This document shows positions 35,556 through 46,256 of a stretch of 64,000 nucleotides of DNA, in pieces; positions within the stretch are counted from its first letter, which is position 1; every line of letters starts with the position of its first letter. Where the stretch lies: assembly GCA_027627225.1 (NCBI GenBank), contig CM051034.1:7540058-7604057 (forward strand), in the 5' to 3' direction. The position numbers and the translations under genes are program-made. The DNA comes from Congeria kusceri. Its lineage: Eukaryota > Mollusca > Bivalvia > Myida > Dreissenidae. The notes under the pieces were generated by a model. That model searched no databases. It was not told the origin of the DNA and saw only the letters and a list, made by a program, of their open reading frames with translations.

Positions 35556-36504
35556 CCGTAAACGCTCGCATATAAGCCACACTTTTTTTCATCCAAAAGT
35601 CGTATCATTTTTTTGGTGCGTCTTATATACAGATATAAGCAAAAACTCCTAGTTTTTCTATCATAGATATAATGCGATCTATTTTGGCCGCCATTTTGAA
35701 TATATGCTTGATTGACGTCACCAAGCAAAAATTCGTACCTGATATGTCTCGCACCGATTTGGATATTTGAAAATTAGTGTGTTTTTTATTTTATTTGCAT
35801 GATTTTAGTATTTAATTTATTTTTTATATTTACGAAAACAAAAAAATGTTAACACTAATGCAAAAAACAATACAATAAAGGGTCAAACGAACTCACAAAC
35901 TCGTTCACACATTAAATATCGCTATGCAAACAACGACGACGGTTTCATTGAAGATACTCGCGGAGACTGTTTTTGTAACAATCAGAAGGTTTCAAACACG
36001 TTCACACATTTAATATCGCTATGCAAACAACGACGACGGTTTCATTGAAGATACTCGTGGAGACTGTTTTTGTAACAATTAGCACCCATGGTGTAATTTT
36101 AAGGTGTTGACACTGAGACATTTCAACACCTCTTAATGCAGCATTATATACAGAGAAATTATTTTTTGCTCGTTATAACCATTCTACTGATTACAAGCTA
36201 CACTACGTCTACAATCTACTACTATCAAGTACCATAATGGGAAAGATACGGACATCGTATACGGCAAAGGAGAAATTGTCTGCCGAACGCTTCTTACCAG
36301 TGCTAGCGCTAAAATTTTACTTAGTGTAGTGTATCCACGACTGCATATTGCGGTTCTCACGACAAAAATATTTTTGGTGTCTGTTAACATTGGACGCGAA
36401 ATGGACAGTTTTGAAGCGTTTATAAGCGTTGAAATCTACATTTGTTATTTTTCCCAAATTCCGGTCAGAAATTTTAGGTGCGTCTTATACGCGAGTGTTT
36501 ACGG
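35556..36504. mobile_element. Pogo-like TA-flanked DNA transposon remnant
   Basis: The left end CCGTAAACGCTCGCATATAA and the right end, on the other strand CCGTAAACACTCGCGTATAA, are terminal inverted repeats. TA lies at 35,554-35,555 and 36,505-36,506. The intact SINE at 29.2 kb has one TA at the same place, which shows a TA duplication directly. An internal segment of about 91 bp (ttcacacattaaatatcgct ... gtttttgtaacaat) is tandemly duplicated at about 35,907-36,080. A short frame at 36,237-36,329 resembles the start of a pogo/Tigger-type transposase. The rest of the transposase is missing, so it is non-autonomous. Confidence 0.85.
36237..36329 (+). pseudogene. N-terminal scrap of a pogo-type transposase
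   Basis: Thirty codons beginning MGKIRTSYTAKEKL then a stop. The start resembles the beginning of the CENP-B-like helix-turn-helix of pogo/Tigger transposases, where a basic residue run and SYT(A/V)K(E/F)KL are common. No DDE domain follows. Identification rests on about 14 residues and the TA-flanked context. Confidence 0.45.
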
Positions 36505-36839
36505 TATGTGCACTAAGTACTGGTAAACCGCTTCGATCGGCTAAGCTTGCCCAGGAAAAGTGTGAGTAGGTTAACTGACCGCCGTGATATGACTCAAATA
36601 CTGTTAAATATGGCAAAAAATAAACCAACATGTATAACAATACCATGTGATGCAATGCATTGGTTATTGTAAAAGGTGCATCATGGAACAACCATGCTGT
36701 CCGAGTTTTCCTGAATTTTATATCTAAAATAGTGTCCTTGTTTCCCAATGTATCACAATACACTTACAAAAGTATTTATTTTAGCTTGATTGTGTTCAGC
36801 GCCATAGGCTTATTAAAACATTTTTGAGTCTGTTTACTG

Positions 36840-36960
36840 GGAAGAACCAGTACTTGTTGTCATACGAGAAAGATCCCTCAAACGCTTCCCAAGTAGGGAT
36901 CCAACTTACGACCGCCTGATCGCAAGGCAGACACCAAATAAATTAAACTGTCATATCATT
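36840..36960 (-). mobile_element. SINE fragment related to the 53.9-kb copy
   Basis: On the minus strand: tgccttgcgatcaggcggtc, gtaagttggatccctacttg (B-box-like), then gggatctttctcgtatgaca and aagtactggttcttcc. The same order (gatctttctcaaaagacacc, tgtactggttcaatc) occurs in the plus-strand SINE at 53,868-53,995. The A-box end is degraded. Confidence 0.55.
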
Positions 36961-37130
36961 TCAATCGGCCCACAGTGAAATGATCGTGATATTATTTTAG
37001 TCGACCCACAGTGAAATTATCTTGATATCATTTCAATCCGCCCACATTGAAATTATCTTGATATCATAACAATAAGCCCACAGATAATTTTAATGTTATC
37101 GTCCACTGGTATTTTCCACTCTTTCAATTC
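36961..37130. repeat. Short repeats with CCCACAGTGAAAT motifs
   Basis: Four diverged copies of a segment like cggcccacagtgaaatgatc, then gtccactggtattttccact. A related segment occurs at 63,195-63,310 (gagtgaaatgatca and ttcactggtattctccactc), so this is an interspersed family of unknown class. Confidence 0.55.
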
Positions 37131-37695
37131 TTTGTGTGAAATAAACATGTTTATTTGCTAATGTTTGTGAAAGACAAATATACTTTGTAAATATCTTGAC
37201 ACTTTTTAAGCACATCTTTTGGAAGAGAACTTGAACAATCCAGCAGCTTGAATAAAACTTAAGGTGTGAAAACTGAGACTAAGCCTTCGGCAAATACACA
37301 TGGCCACAACAAAATTTGACATTCGTAAAATTCAAGCAAAACAAAACGTATATGAATATTTATAGTTATAACAAAATGGTCCTGCAAAAAAAATTCTAGC
37401 CTATGATAGTATTGAGACACACAAGTTCATGCAATAGAGATGTGACTGTATGGGCTTAATGACAATTCCTATGTACTTATATAGAAACATTACCATGTTG
37501 ATAATGAGAATAAAAGTTCCACTGAATTCTTGTTAAAACTGTAAAAATGTTTGGGTTTTTTACAAATGAATTTAAATGTACATTTTTGCATAAAATGATT
37601 TACCAGGAGAATTTCAACAGTTCTAACAAAATACAATGCATTAAATGTAAAGGTAAAGGTTTGGTTTATCGTCTGCTAGCGATATACATGTACAT
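37131..37695. other. Stretch with no gene
   Basis: AT-rich DNA. On the minus strand a tttttttgcag acceptor-like string at about 37,390 opens a frame, but its phase does not fit the neighbouring DNAAF9-like exon, so no exon is called. Confidence 0.35.
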
Positions 37696-37699
37696 CTTC

Positions 37700-37918
37700 A
37701 GTGAACTTCAACAATTACCCCCCCCCCCCCCTGCGGTATGCAGCCATGGCACATTGGCTATTTCCCTCACAGGTACTTATTTATACACCTAGGTGGAGAG
37801 AAGCAAGTCTGGGATTAATTTTTGCTTCGAAAAATTCCAATGGTCTGGGCAGGATTCGAACCAGGGACCTGACGATCCCAAAGCCAGCGTCCTATCACTA
37901 GACCACTGCTCCCATTGT
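37700..37918 (-). mobile_element. tRNA-derived SINE, minus strand
   Basis: On the minus strand: gggagcagtggtctagtgat then aggacg (A box) and ccctggttcgaatcctgccc (B box), followed by the SINE body and a run of G/C (a poly-C tract at 37,719-37,731 on the plus strand). The acceptor arms do not pair, so it is not a functional tRNA. It lies immediately 3' of the last recognised DNAAF9-like exon. Confidence 0.75.
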
Positions 37919-38063
37919 AGGAAACAAGCCTTCAACATTCAAATGCATTACACGTTACTGACTACTCAATTAATTTTGGTTGTGTTTTTGCATTAACAAA
38001 AAAGTCGGAGCCCCTCATATAGTCAAAACATCTAATAGGGTACCTCTATTTTTCAAAACCTAC

Positions 38064-38148
38064 CTTGAAAGGGGTTCACAAACTGTCTGTTCATGAAGTA
38101 TGTGCGGGAGCAGACTAGGGGCCCATGAGGGGACACAACCTTGCACAC
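38064..38148 (-). CDS. DNAAF9: DNAAF9-like, coding exon 12 (residues 315-342), last one found
   Basis: Acceptor tattctgcag|GTGTGC, donor TTTCAAG|gtaggt. Encodes VCKVVSPHGPLVCSRTYFMN and RQFVNPFQ plus one base. The C(I/V)SP---(L/I)-C-RTYF pattern is consistent with the family. A phase-1 donor requires another exon downstream that I could not find. Confidence 0.82.
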
Positions 38149-38650
38149 CTGCAGAATACATCAGGGAATATGGTGAAAACAAGTACTGCTGACTAAATGA
38201 TTGCAATGACTGAGAACACACCGTATATTGTTACCAAGACATTGACCTCTGACATATAAAGCTAATGGATCAAGAGATATAATATATTATAATATATTAT
38301 TATACCTCACTTCGTTTTCACATTGTAAAATCCCATATACCCATCACTGCATAATTTTAATATGTCATGGCCTTGGATAGTAATATACTCCAAGTGGGGT
38401 ATAACTTTTAATATACCCTGCGCGTGACTAAAATATACCCCGCGCATGGGCCTAAAAATAGCAACTCGGGTTTTCCGAGAAATCCGTATTAGCTAATTAT
38501 CAGTAGGCGCTTATTAAAATGTATTTTAAAAAATCAATGTCGATGAGCGCTTTATTTTCCAACAATAAACTTGAGTTTACAATTTAAGACTTGTTTGTTC
38601 TTTGAATTACAGAATTTGTGTTCAGTATGATAAAATTAATATCACAGGCA
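38149..38650 (-). other. Intron 11, right part
   Basis: Intronic AT-rich DNA including a palindromic tataatatattataatatat run at about 38,279-38,301 and a short repeat of atataccc(t/c)gcgcg at about 38,412 and 38,435. No coding signal. Confidence 0.4.
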
Positions 38651-38770
38651 TGTTGAGGGGTATGGTAAATATTGCCCACCTCGAAGAGTGATGTCAACCT
38701 CTGCCATCGGCCTCGGTTGACATCACTCTACTCGGGGGGGGTGCAATATTTACTATGCCTCTCAACTGCC
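38651..38770. repeat. Foldback hairpin with GTGATGTCAACC arms
   Basis: The left arm ttgaggggtatggtaaatat through agagtgatgtcaacc and the right arm ggttgacatcactcta through gcaatatttactatgcctct are inverted copies around a 15-base loop (tctgccatcggcctc). The right arm has gained a G run. It lies in intron 11 of the DNAAF9-like gene. Confidence 0.8.
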
Positions 38771-38812
38771 TATGATATTTATACAATGCAATACAATACA
38801 ATACAATATCAG

Positions 38813-39757
38813 GGATCATATTGTGTTCGGTTTTGCGGGTCTGAGACCGATGGGGTGCGAAAAAGACCGATTGAACTAACAAGCAATCGGTCTGACTAGT
38901 TTTCTTCAATTTCTCCAGTAACTATAAAAAATGTGATAATCCCATGATTTCAATACACAATATCCATATTTTATGGCCCCATGCTCTCTAGGTGCGAAAG
39001 CCAGATCAGTGATGCTTGATAGACAGCAGTCTGGTCACTATCGACCGATAACTGGAGTGTTTTTGCTGCAATTCGTTGAGTGTATTATATAACTGAAACC
39101 GGTCGGTCACTGATGTCGACATCAGAGTGCACTTCTCCACGATAAAATCGTGTCCAGCTACTATAGAGACTGAGTTAAGCAACTGCACGTTATCCTCGTG
39201 GAAAACATACATTTCCTGGATAATTGCACTGCGTTCAAAATCTCATAAAATATGCGTAGTGATGTGAAATCTAACTATTAAAAAAAATTGTAGTACAAAT
39301 AGTTTTCAATAAAATTAAAGTGTTTTTGCTAGTTGGTTTAACTGAGGTTCATGACGTCCCATTGTCTACATTATAATTTAAGTTAAGCAAAACTCATACA
39401 TTGTATAACAGACATAGAAATTGAAAGTTTATTGAAGTTTAAGGTGTGGAAACTTAGTTTATATTCAAAATTTAAAATACAAATTTTCTGACATGTTTTC
39501 GGCTACACATAATTTGGAAACAGAATGGTTGTTCTCATTGTATTGCATGATCTTTAAACTTTCGTGAATATAAAACTCATAATAGACAAGGACATGAACA
39601 TTTATTGGAGTTTAAGGTGTGAAATCTGTCCAGATAATAGTTATATTTTATAATACACATTTTCGAACACGCATCATTTTCGGATACACATAATTCGGAT
39701 GCATGACCAGCAGACCTCAGGACCGATTGACTTTTCAGAAAAATATGATCCCTCTAT
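38813..39757. mobile_element. Possible inverted-repeat element with AGGGATCATATT ends
   Basis: The left agggatcatattgtg and the right, on the other strand agggatcatatttttctg, are short inverted ends. Both end regions carry gaccgatt motifs (agaccgattgaactaac, ggaccgattgacttttc). Flanks are simple (caatacaatacaat at 38,784-38,806 and aatataatagaataga at 39,756-39,790). No transposase. Boundaries are tentative. Confidence 0.45.
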
Positions 39758-39792
39758 AATATAATAGAATAGAATAATATAATATAATATTT
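39758..39792. repeat. AT-rich (AATAT/AGAAT) microsatellite
   Basis: Imperfect pentamer run aatataatagaatagaataa located only about 60 bases from the 3' end of exon 11. Confidence 0.75.
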
Positions 39793-39854
39793 ATTTAATG
39801 ACGTATAGTGAATATTTACAGCTAAAAGTAAGGGAGTATCAAACGAAACTTAAC

Positions 39855-40046
39855 CATAAAATTGCAAGCGTCTTTGCCGACAGTGGTTGTGTCGAAACTC
39901 CCAGTTGGCTTCATGACCTTCTTTGACGCCTGGTCGAGCACTTCACTGCGGGTGTTCCTGCCAAACAGTACATACGGTACGACGGAAGACGGGTGGTCTC
40001 CCCCTGCCATGTTGGCCTGGCCGTGGACATAGAAACTCCGCAGCGG
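39855..40046 (-). CDS. DNAAF9: DNAAF9-like, coding exon 11 (residues 251-314)
   Basis: Acceptor caacttcag|CCGCTG, donor TTTATG|gttaag. Encodes 64 residues beginning PLRSFYVHGQANMAGGDHPS, through VPYVLFGRNTRSE, to VGKDACNFM. The P-RSF-VHG and (F/Y)VLFG-N blocks match the family. GT-TAAG is a slightly weak donor, but the phase joins exon 12 correctly. Confidence 0.85.
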
Positions 40047-41092
40047 CTGAAGTTGAAGATGAAGTTTAGTTGCATTAGTCCAAACAATCATTAACAGTTA
40101 GTTATCAGTTGAAGTGTTTTTTAAAGAAAATCTCAGAATCAGTCAAATGTTTTACTTGTTGTTAAACGTCTTTTAAGTTGCTGTCTGAGGTTGCTTTGTT
40201 GTTACTGTTGTTTGTTTGATGCTGTAATTGTTGTTGTTGTTTGTTTCTGTTTTTGCAGTGTTGTTGTTTCTCTTTTTTTCCAAGAAAACATATCAAAGAA
40301 AGACTTAACTTCCAGGAACAGGACATATGCCAGCAATACAGCTATTTTGTTTAAAACCATTTTTTTTGCTGAAAAGTAATTGAAACCGAATGTTTTGTCT
40401 GCCTAATCTTTCTGGAACACTTTCCCAGACTGTGGCCTCTGCTTAATGAACTGCTGTCAGGAACAATTTATTTGATTACTGAAAAAAAGCGGCAATTTAA
40501 ATTTATTCATTTCCCCAGAATATAAACACAAATTAAAATTCCACTGGTCTGCTCTAACCATCACTCAAGTGCAAATTTGTATTTCCAGGAGAAAATGGAA
40601 AGCCAGCTCTATTTTTGCTTTTCTCATTTAATTCAGGATATTATCATACCTTAACATACAGTGAGCTCACAGCAGAACTGAGACTACTTGACCTACTAAC
40701 GGTGATTTTTGCTTATATAATTATATGTGAAAATGACTGATTTCAGCAGTTCAGTGATTTTTTTTAACATAAAACACTGTGCCATAATTTAATGCATTTT
40801 AGCTGACATTTTTTAAACCATTCATCTTTTTTCAAATACAATTTTGAAACTTCAAATCATCAGTCTAAGAAAATGTTCCTTCAATTGCGTTCCAAACAGT
40901 TTAGAACATGAAAGACGGTTGTCAAGCATTGGCAATGTGCCATAAACAATTCTTTACAGGCCTCTGTGAATTATCAACATAAGTCTCTTTTTTGCATTTT
41001 TGTTTTTAATCTGGCTTACTTGTTCCACATTCTGTTCCATTAAAACACACCTGCAGAATCAATCAAATGACATGTGTGTATCATAATGACAA

Positions 41093-41615
41093 AGAATATA
41101 ATATCACAGTGATGCAACTTATGACATTTCATACTTACCGGTAGTTTCTTACAATCTTAAATCTGTTTTCTGGATTTAACTTGGTAGCTTTGAGAAAGAT
41201 CAAGTGAGCACTCATTGTAAAGGGATTCCATTTACAATCTCTGAGCATGCATTGCATATTATTGTTACTAAGGAAATATGGAAATCTTTGCAAATCGGCA
41301 TATTTTTTGTGTATTTGTTAAACTTGGTGACTTTGAGAAAGATCAAATGAACACTCATAATATCACAGTAATACAACTTATGACATTTCCTACTTAGTTT
41401 CTTAGACGGATACACTCCTAAATCTGTTTCCTGGGTATAACTTGGTAACTTTGAGAAAGATCAAATGAGTAAGAGAAGATCAAGTGAGCACTCATTGCAA
41501 AGGGATTCCATTTACAATCTCTGACAATGCATTGCACATTACTGTTTGTAAGGAAATATGGAAATCTTTGCAAATGACTGTCGGCATAATTTTTTGTGTA
41601 TTTGTTATTATTTTT
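41093..41615. repeat. Tandem duplication, two copies of about 260 bp
   Basis: Two diverged copies share aatatcacagtgatgcaact, tgacatttcatactta, agctttgagaaagatcaagt, gagcactcattgtaaaggga and gaaatatggaaatctttgca in the same order. The second copy has extra internal re-duplication of gaaagatcaaatgagtaaga. It lies in intron 10. No coding content. Confidence 0.8.
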
Positions 41616-42175
41616 ATAAAGTGCTATAAAAACGAGTAATCAGTACTTGTACACAGGCATATTAATTTGTGGCACTAACCTTAGGAAAAAAAAAGAACTG
41701 CAACTATTTACTGGATTAAACACAGTGAAGTCAGTTTTCACAAATAAACGTTCAAATCAGTGTACTGTCGGTCCACCAAGCCAGCTAAATAAACTGGAGC
41801 ATATTACAATTTAGTGGACCATAGTACGTCGATTTTCTTTCACTTTCTCGTATATTCAATCTGTAAAACTTTTATTCTCTCATTAAAATGGAAATAATTT
41901 GTTCTTCAGATACAAAGTCAATACCAACATGGTGGATCAATGGCTAAAAAAGAACTTCTTTCTTTATAAGGACAGTTTTTTCATGTTTACTGAGGGACCT
42001 TAACTTGATGGACTGCTCGTCCAGTTAACTTACAAATGTTGCTGGACCTAGCAATTATTCTGTGGACTCCACGGTCCACTGCTCAATCGTGAAGACTGTG
42101 AAGTGCTATTTTAGTACCATTGTGAAGCATTCTTAAAATGTTCTTAAAATAAATAACATCCAGTCATATACGCAC

Positions 42176-42221
42176 CTCAAATATCTTTTCTTCAGTTAAA
42201 GCACTGGAGTTGCCCATTCCA
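42176..42221 (-). CDS. DNAAF9: DNAAF9-like, coding exon 10 (residues 235-250)
   Basis: Acceptor ttgttgcag|TGGAAT, donor TTTGAG|gtgcgt. A 46-bp exon encoding VGMGNSSALTEEKIFE. The phase fits both neighbours. This is a variable linker in the family, so similarity is weak. Confidence 0.68.
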
Positions 42222-42644
42222 CTGCAACAAAGGGAATGGCAAAAAAAGAAATCACAGTTGTTTAATTACAAATTGCAAAAAGGGCTGCCAATTAGTATAC
42301 GAAGAGGAAGGAAAAGGAATACGTATGTAGAAATTCTAAACTGATGAACTAACACTAAAAACAGATTAATGAAAATGGACAGTCAGATGTCTAACATTTA
42401 TTATATGACATATTCAGTGATAGCTAAATTAAATTATACTATTGTTGTTGTTTTTGGGGGTATTTTGTCAGCCTTTACTATGATGCAGATATCAAATGTC
42501 TCATTGCAAACATCTGATTTACATATTTAAATGCAATTATGCAATTATGATACACTTGTGCTGCTCATCTAGGTTGCTCCTACAATTGCTAAACCTATCA
42601 ACTTTTATCCCATGAGAATGAACAACATCTGTACATGTACTTAC

Positions 42645-42703
42645 ACACAAACATCTACGGTTGACAGCATTGTCTGCCACTGCCTCTCCAGTTTTGATAC
42701 TTG
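42645..42703 (-). CDS. DNAAF9: DNAAF9-like, coding exon 9 (residues 216-235)
   Basis: Acceptor tgtttcag|CAAGTA, donor TTTGTGT|gtaagt. Encodes QVSKLERQWQTMLSTVDVC plus two bases. The E-QW---L segment follows the MDP block as in relatives. Support is phase, splice sites and order. Confidence 0.78.
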
Positions 42704-44245
42704 CTGAAACAGTCAAACATGGACTGTTTGAAGACCTATCATTGAAATTTATTTAAATGTTAATAGGCCTGTTACTTGGGCACCTGGATATCAGGAATGG
42801 GCCCGTATTGATAAAGAATTGTGTTATTCTTACTGTAAGTTGACAAGAAGTCAAAATTAAAATTATTTTATAAATATATTGGTACAAAATAAAGTTACAA
42901 AACAATATACATGTATGTTAAACCAAAAAATAAAAAATTGCGCTAAGTTTGAATGTAGCTATTTTAACGTTTGAATAGATTTTAAAATTTGAATTTTTAG
43001 TATATTCCATACCACCAGTTGTTTTGGACTATAAATTCCAGCAAAAACTGTTTCAAAACTGTATTAGTAAATGTTGACTATGACAGACAAAGAAATATCA
43101 CACAAGTTCGCCAAAAACATTAAAAAATTCCACAAAATGCATTTTGTCACCAGGCTTTAAGTCATAGCGCTAAACAATTTATGCCACCAGATTTCAACTA
43201 CATGTACCAGCATAGCAAGTGTCTTGAATTTTGATAGCATTTTGAGCCTGAAAACATCTGTTTGTTCTCAAAAGGCAGAATACTCGTGTTTTTTAGAAAA
43301 CAATAATTCGTAATGCAAATTGGTAATGTCAGTGTTTTTATTATTGTTGTAAGGACCTACTTTTTGACATCTCTAAATCTCAATTCCTTTAGTGCAAATG
43401 TCAAAGGCTACTGATATCTGCATTCTTTAATGTGAACAATGTCTCAGACAAAATGGGCTTATTACATATCAGGACAATAACCTTGCATATTACATTTAGA
43501 AGCAGCAGTGCGGAGTGCATTTTACCAATGGCTACAAATTAGAACATTTGGCTAACGAAAATCCTATCAGACTACAACCTTTTCTTCATAAAACCCTATT
43601 AAATGTCCAAAATGAAAGGATTTTAACAGGTTATGATACTTCGGGCTAAACAAAATAACAGGCTTAAGTCCCTTCTTTCATATATCAAAACCATTATCTT
43701 TAAGTTGACGTCACAACACACATTTTTTTTTTGATTAACATACTTAATTTTTTTTTCTAAATGTAATAATATTTATGTCTCTACAATTATATTTGAGCAC
43801 ATTTTATTCCATTACAAGAATATCGAACATAAGCTTATCCCTTTTCAAACAGTATTTCTGAGGAATCGGGCCTATAGTGTTGGAAATCTCATTACAATCA
43901 AATCCTAAAGTTGTTAGGATCCGAAGACCTCGTATAACAGGTCAAGTTCAAATCACCTTCTGAACAATAAAAATCTTGGCTGTGCTGCGCACAATGAAAT
44001 TGATAGTTACACAGCAAAGTTTGGTGAAAGTTTTTGATAATTTTATTTATTTCCAACTGCTCCTCGTGCATAAATCATTTTAAGTTAATTTTTACATCAA
44101 AAACAATGGATATAGCGATACTTAAGATGAATAAACATCCAAATTTCACGTTAATTTTAAGTATAGTTTTTGGTTTATATATAAAGTTAGACCTCAACAT
44201 TTGAAAAGCAACAATTTGATTGGTTCTGGAAAAGGCTGTCTGAAG

Positions 44246-44390
44246 TCAGTGCTCCAGATAAGCTTTTGTACTGGGGGTAAATGTATGCATACTTCTGAAA
44301 ATTTGGGAGTCAATGTACACTCTCTAGAATTTATGGTGGTAAATGTGAACTCTACTTGTATGTAGGATAAGTGGTGGTAAGTTTACATCA
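44246..44390. repeat. Interspersed CAGTGCTCCA repeat, copy 3
   Basis: An unbroken copy: agtgctccagataagctttt, gtactgggggtaaatgtatg, catacttctgaaaatttgg. It matches the inverted copy at 33,225-33,390 and gives the empty-site reference for the transposon at 7,439-8,031. Confidence 0.7.
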
Positions 44391-44707
44391 ACACAACACT
44401 ACAATATGTGGAGCTGATTATTATTGTAATAATCCTTCAAAATGTATCAACATTATTTGCATACAATAATGGTAGAAGTAAGATTTCTGAACATGTTAAG
44501 ACTTCTATTGCTAACTACTGAATATACCAACTGCACATTCAGGTAGGCAGACCTCTCAAAACCTCTACCTTTGTCAGTTTTCCAGTCACTAATGCATGCA
44601 AACATCCGAAAAATCGTGCGTAAATGTACTGAAGGTGACTCCCAATGTGAAGTCATCAGATCCAGCCAGCGGATAGTAGAGTCGAACAAGATTTAGTGTT
44701 TGGTTAC

Positions 44708-44813
44708 CTCTATGACTAGAGTCTCGAGAGCTACTGGGTCCATCCATGAGTACAGGCCATGTACAGAGCTGCTCACGTCCACCACCTCATGTTGCATCGT
44801 GAAGAATCCACCA
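44708..44813 (-). CDS. DNAAF9: DNAAF9-like, coding exon 8 (residues 180-215)
   Basis: Acceptor gttgtttcag|TGGTGG, donor ATAGAG|gtaacc. Encodes GGFFTMQHEVVDVSSSVHGL and then YSWMDPVALETLVIE. GFFTM-(Y/H)E and the (K/W)MDP-(A/S)LE motif match the family. Phase 0 end. Confidence 0.9.
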
Positions 44814-44944
44814 CTGAAACAACAGCACACTTCCTTTCAAGGCAGCATTCAACATTTTGAGTATTAAAATAAGCTGTTACTTTATTTCAATGTTTTTTAA
44901 TGAGATATTAAAAAACAAACAAACAAGAAATATAAAATAAACGA

Positions 44945-45172
44945 GATATGTGTCCCAATGTCATTTTTTTGCTAAAAAAGGGCCATAACTGCGGTGATGT
45001 CGGAAAAAAACTGCAACAAAATACCCAGGTACACAATCTTTTTGAGTTACGCGCGACACAAAAATCTAACAAATTATTTCAATTATGTCAGACAGACGGA
45101 CGGGACGGACAGACAAGGGCAAATTTATATTTCCCCCCCCCACCCCCCTGAAAGTGTGGACATAATAAAACA
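44945..45172. repeat. Interspersed repeat ending in a C run
   Basis: Contains gggccataactgcggtgatg, a cagacagacggacgggacgg purine run and then ttatatttccccccccccac, followed by tgaaagtgtggacataata. This layout (ggcataactc ... cagacggacagacaagg ... C run) is familiar in bivalve interspersed repeats. Frames here are not genes. Confidence 0.6.
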
Positions 45173-45700
45173 CATACTGTGCACACAAGTATTTCACATG
45201 AACCACGAATTAGTGATCAGAAAACAATTATGATATCATTAAGCTTCTTAATCAGACATGGTTTTCAAGTTCGTAAAATGACATCTCTTGTAAAGTTACA
45301 GATTTTATTCTTCGAAACACGTAATTGACTGTCGGTTTTATATATTATGTCACAGTAAAACATGTTTAACAACTTTAAGTTGATCATTCAAATAAATTAA
45401 TGCAAGAAATTAGAAAGCCTGGTACACAAGTGCAAATCTATATGGACAAGTTAATATTACGTCTTCCAAAAGCGCAAGAAAGATGAAAAAATACATGCGC
45501 ATAACATCTATGTCTAGAAAATTAATTTTCTTACCAAGTGATTACATTAACATATCGACTATCACTAATTCACTTACACTCATCTAGTAATTTCTTGCAA
45601 TGCTTTCATGTTTAAAGTATATATGCGCAAGATGAGATTGTATGACTCATGTCACAACTGATAGGTCATTCCAAACAATGATGGTGAAGACTGCACCTAC

Positions 45701-45779
45701 CCTCCAATCCCCTCTACCCCATACACCTGAATGATCGGCCACTTCTCTATCAACATGCCATCAAACTCGTGTAAGCGAT
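45701..45779 (-). CDS. DNAAF9: DNAAF9-like, coding exon 7 (residues 154-180)
   Basis: Acceptor ttgctgcag|ATCGCT, donor GGAGG|gtaggt. Encodes NRLHEFDGMLIEKWPIIQVY and GVEGIG plus two bases. The EKWPI-Q---EGIGG block is a family hallmark. It lies just upstream (on the plus map, left) of the LINE's 3' end. Confidence 0.9.
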
Positions 45780-45946
45780 CTGCAGCAAAACAAAGCAGCT
45801 TAGTAATATTAAATGTGTACGGCTCTATGTGCAATGAACAAGCATATGTGATATTTGGTTGCATTCATGCACAATTAACTATGTTGGTGTGTCGATCTGA
45901 ATAATCATCAACTTAATTACATTCAATTCAATTCAATTCAATTGGT

Positions 45947-46222
45947 TTACATAACTTTTCGTCTTTCGAAAGCGTAATAGATATACATGGCAATATTTCT
46001 TATAACTTTTTCGTCACGTGAGCTCATTGCTTTATTAAATTTATTGATTGTAGGGGAAATGTAAAATGTGGTATCAATATACTTTACACGAAGATCTTCA
46101 TAGAAAGGACATATAAGCAAGAAATGGTATTCATTTTTAATACAGGATTTACACAATGGACATAGTCTTCTATTTCGGTCTAAGTTTAAATATCGTCCTT
46201 GTTCTATCATGAATTGATGCAA
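45947..46222 (-). pseudogene. LINE ORF2 C-terminal zinc knuckle
   Basis: A 91-codon segment with RLCPLCKSCIKNEYHFLLIC, a C-x2-C-x8-H-x4-C knuckle, followed by PFYEDLRVKYI. This C-terminal CCHC with HFLL-CP-Y--LR is typical of many metazoan LINEs. It ends just before the simple-repeat tail. Confidence 0.82.
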
Positions 46223-46256
46223 TGATGTTCTGAAACAAACATATGCGTTTCAAAAT

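Larger units (their letters stand above)
35389..36627 (+). mobile_element. tRNA-derived SINE, copy split by a DNA transposon
   Basis: The head ggctagctcagttggtagag (A box) and gagttcgaacccag (B box) resemble a tRNA. The body matches the intact minus-strand copy at 29,214-29,526 up to ggcatagg-TA at 35,555. It resumes at TA-tgtgcactaagtactggt at 36,505 and continues to the aataaacc tail. Flanking sequence acatgtctaacaa (35,376-35,388) and acatgtataacaa (36,628-36,640) is a probable 13-base target duplication with one change. The intervening 949 bp are a separate element. Confidence 0.85.

Noticed and set aside
37250..37391. Exon after tttttttgcag on the minus strand as DNAAF9 exon 13
   Set aside because: In the required phase it reaches a stop after about 16 codons, and there is no similarity to the family.
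37840..37918. Functional tRNA gene on the minus strand
   Set aside because: The B box is good, but the 5' and 3' ends do not pair and a SINE body follows.
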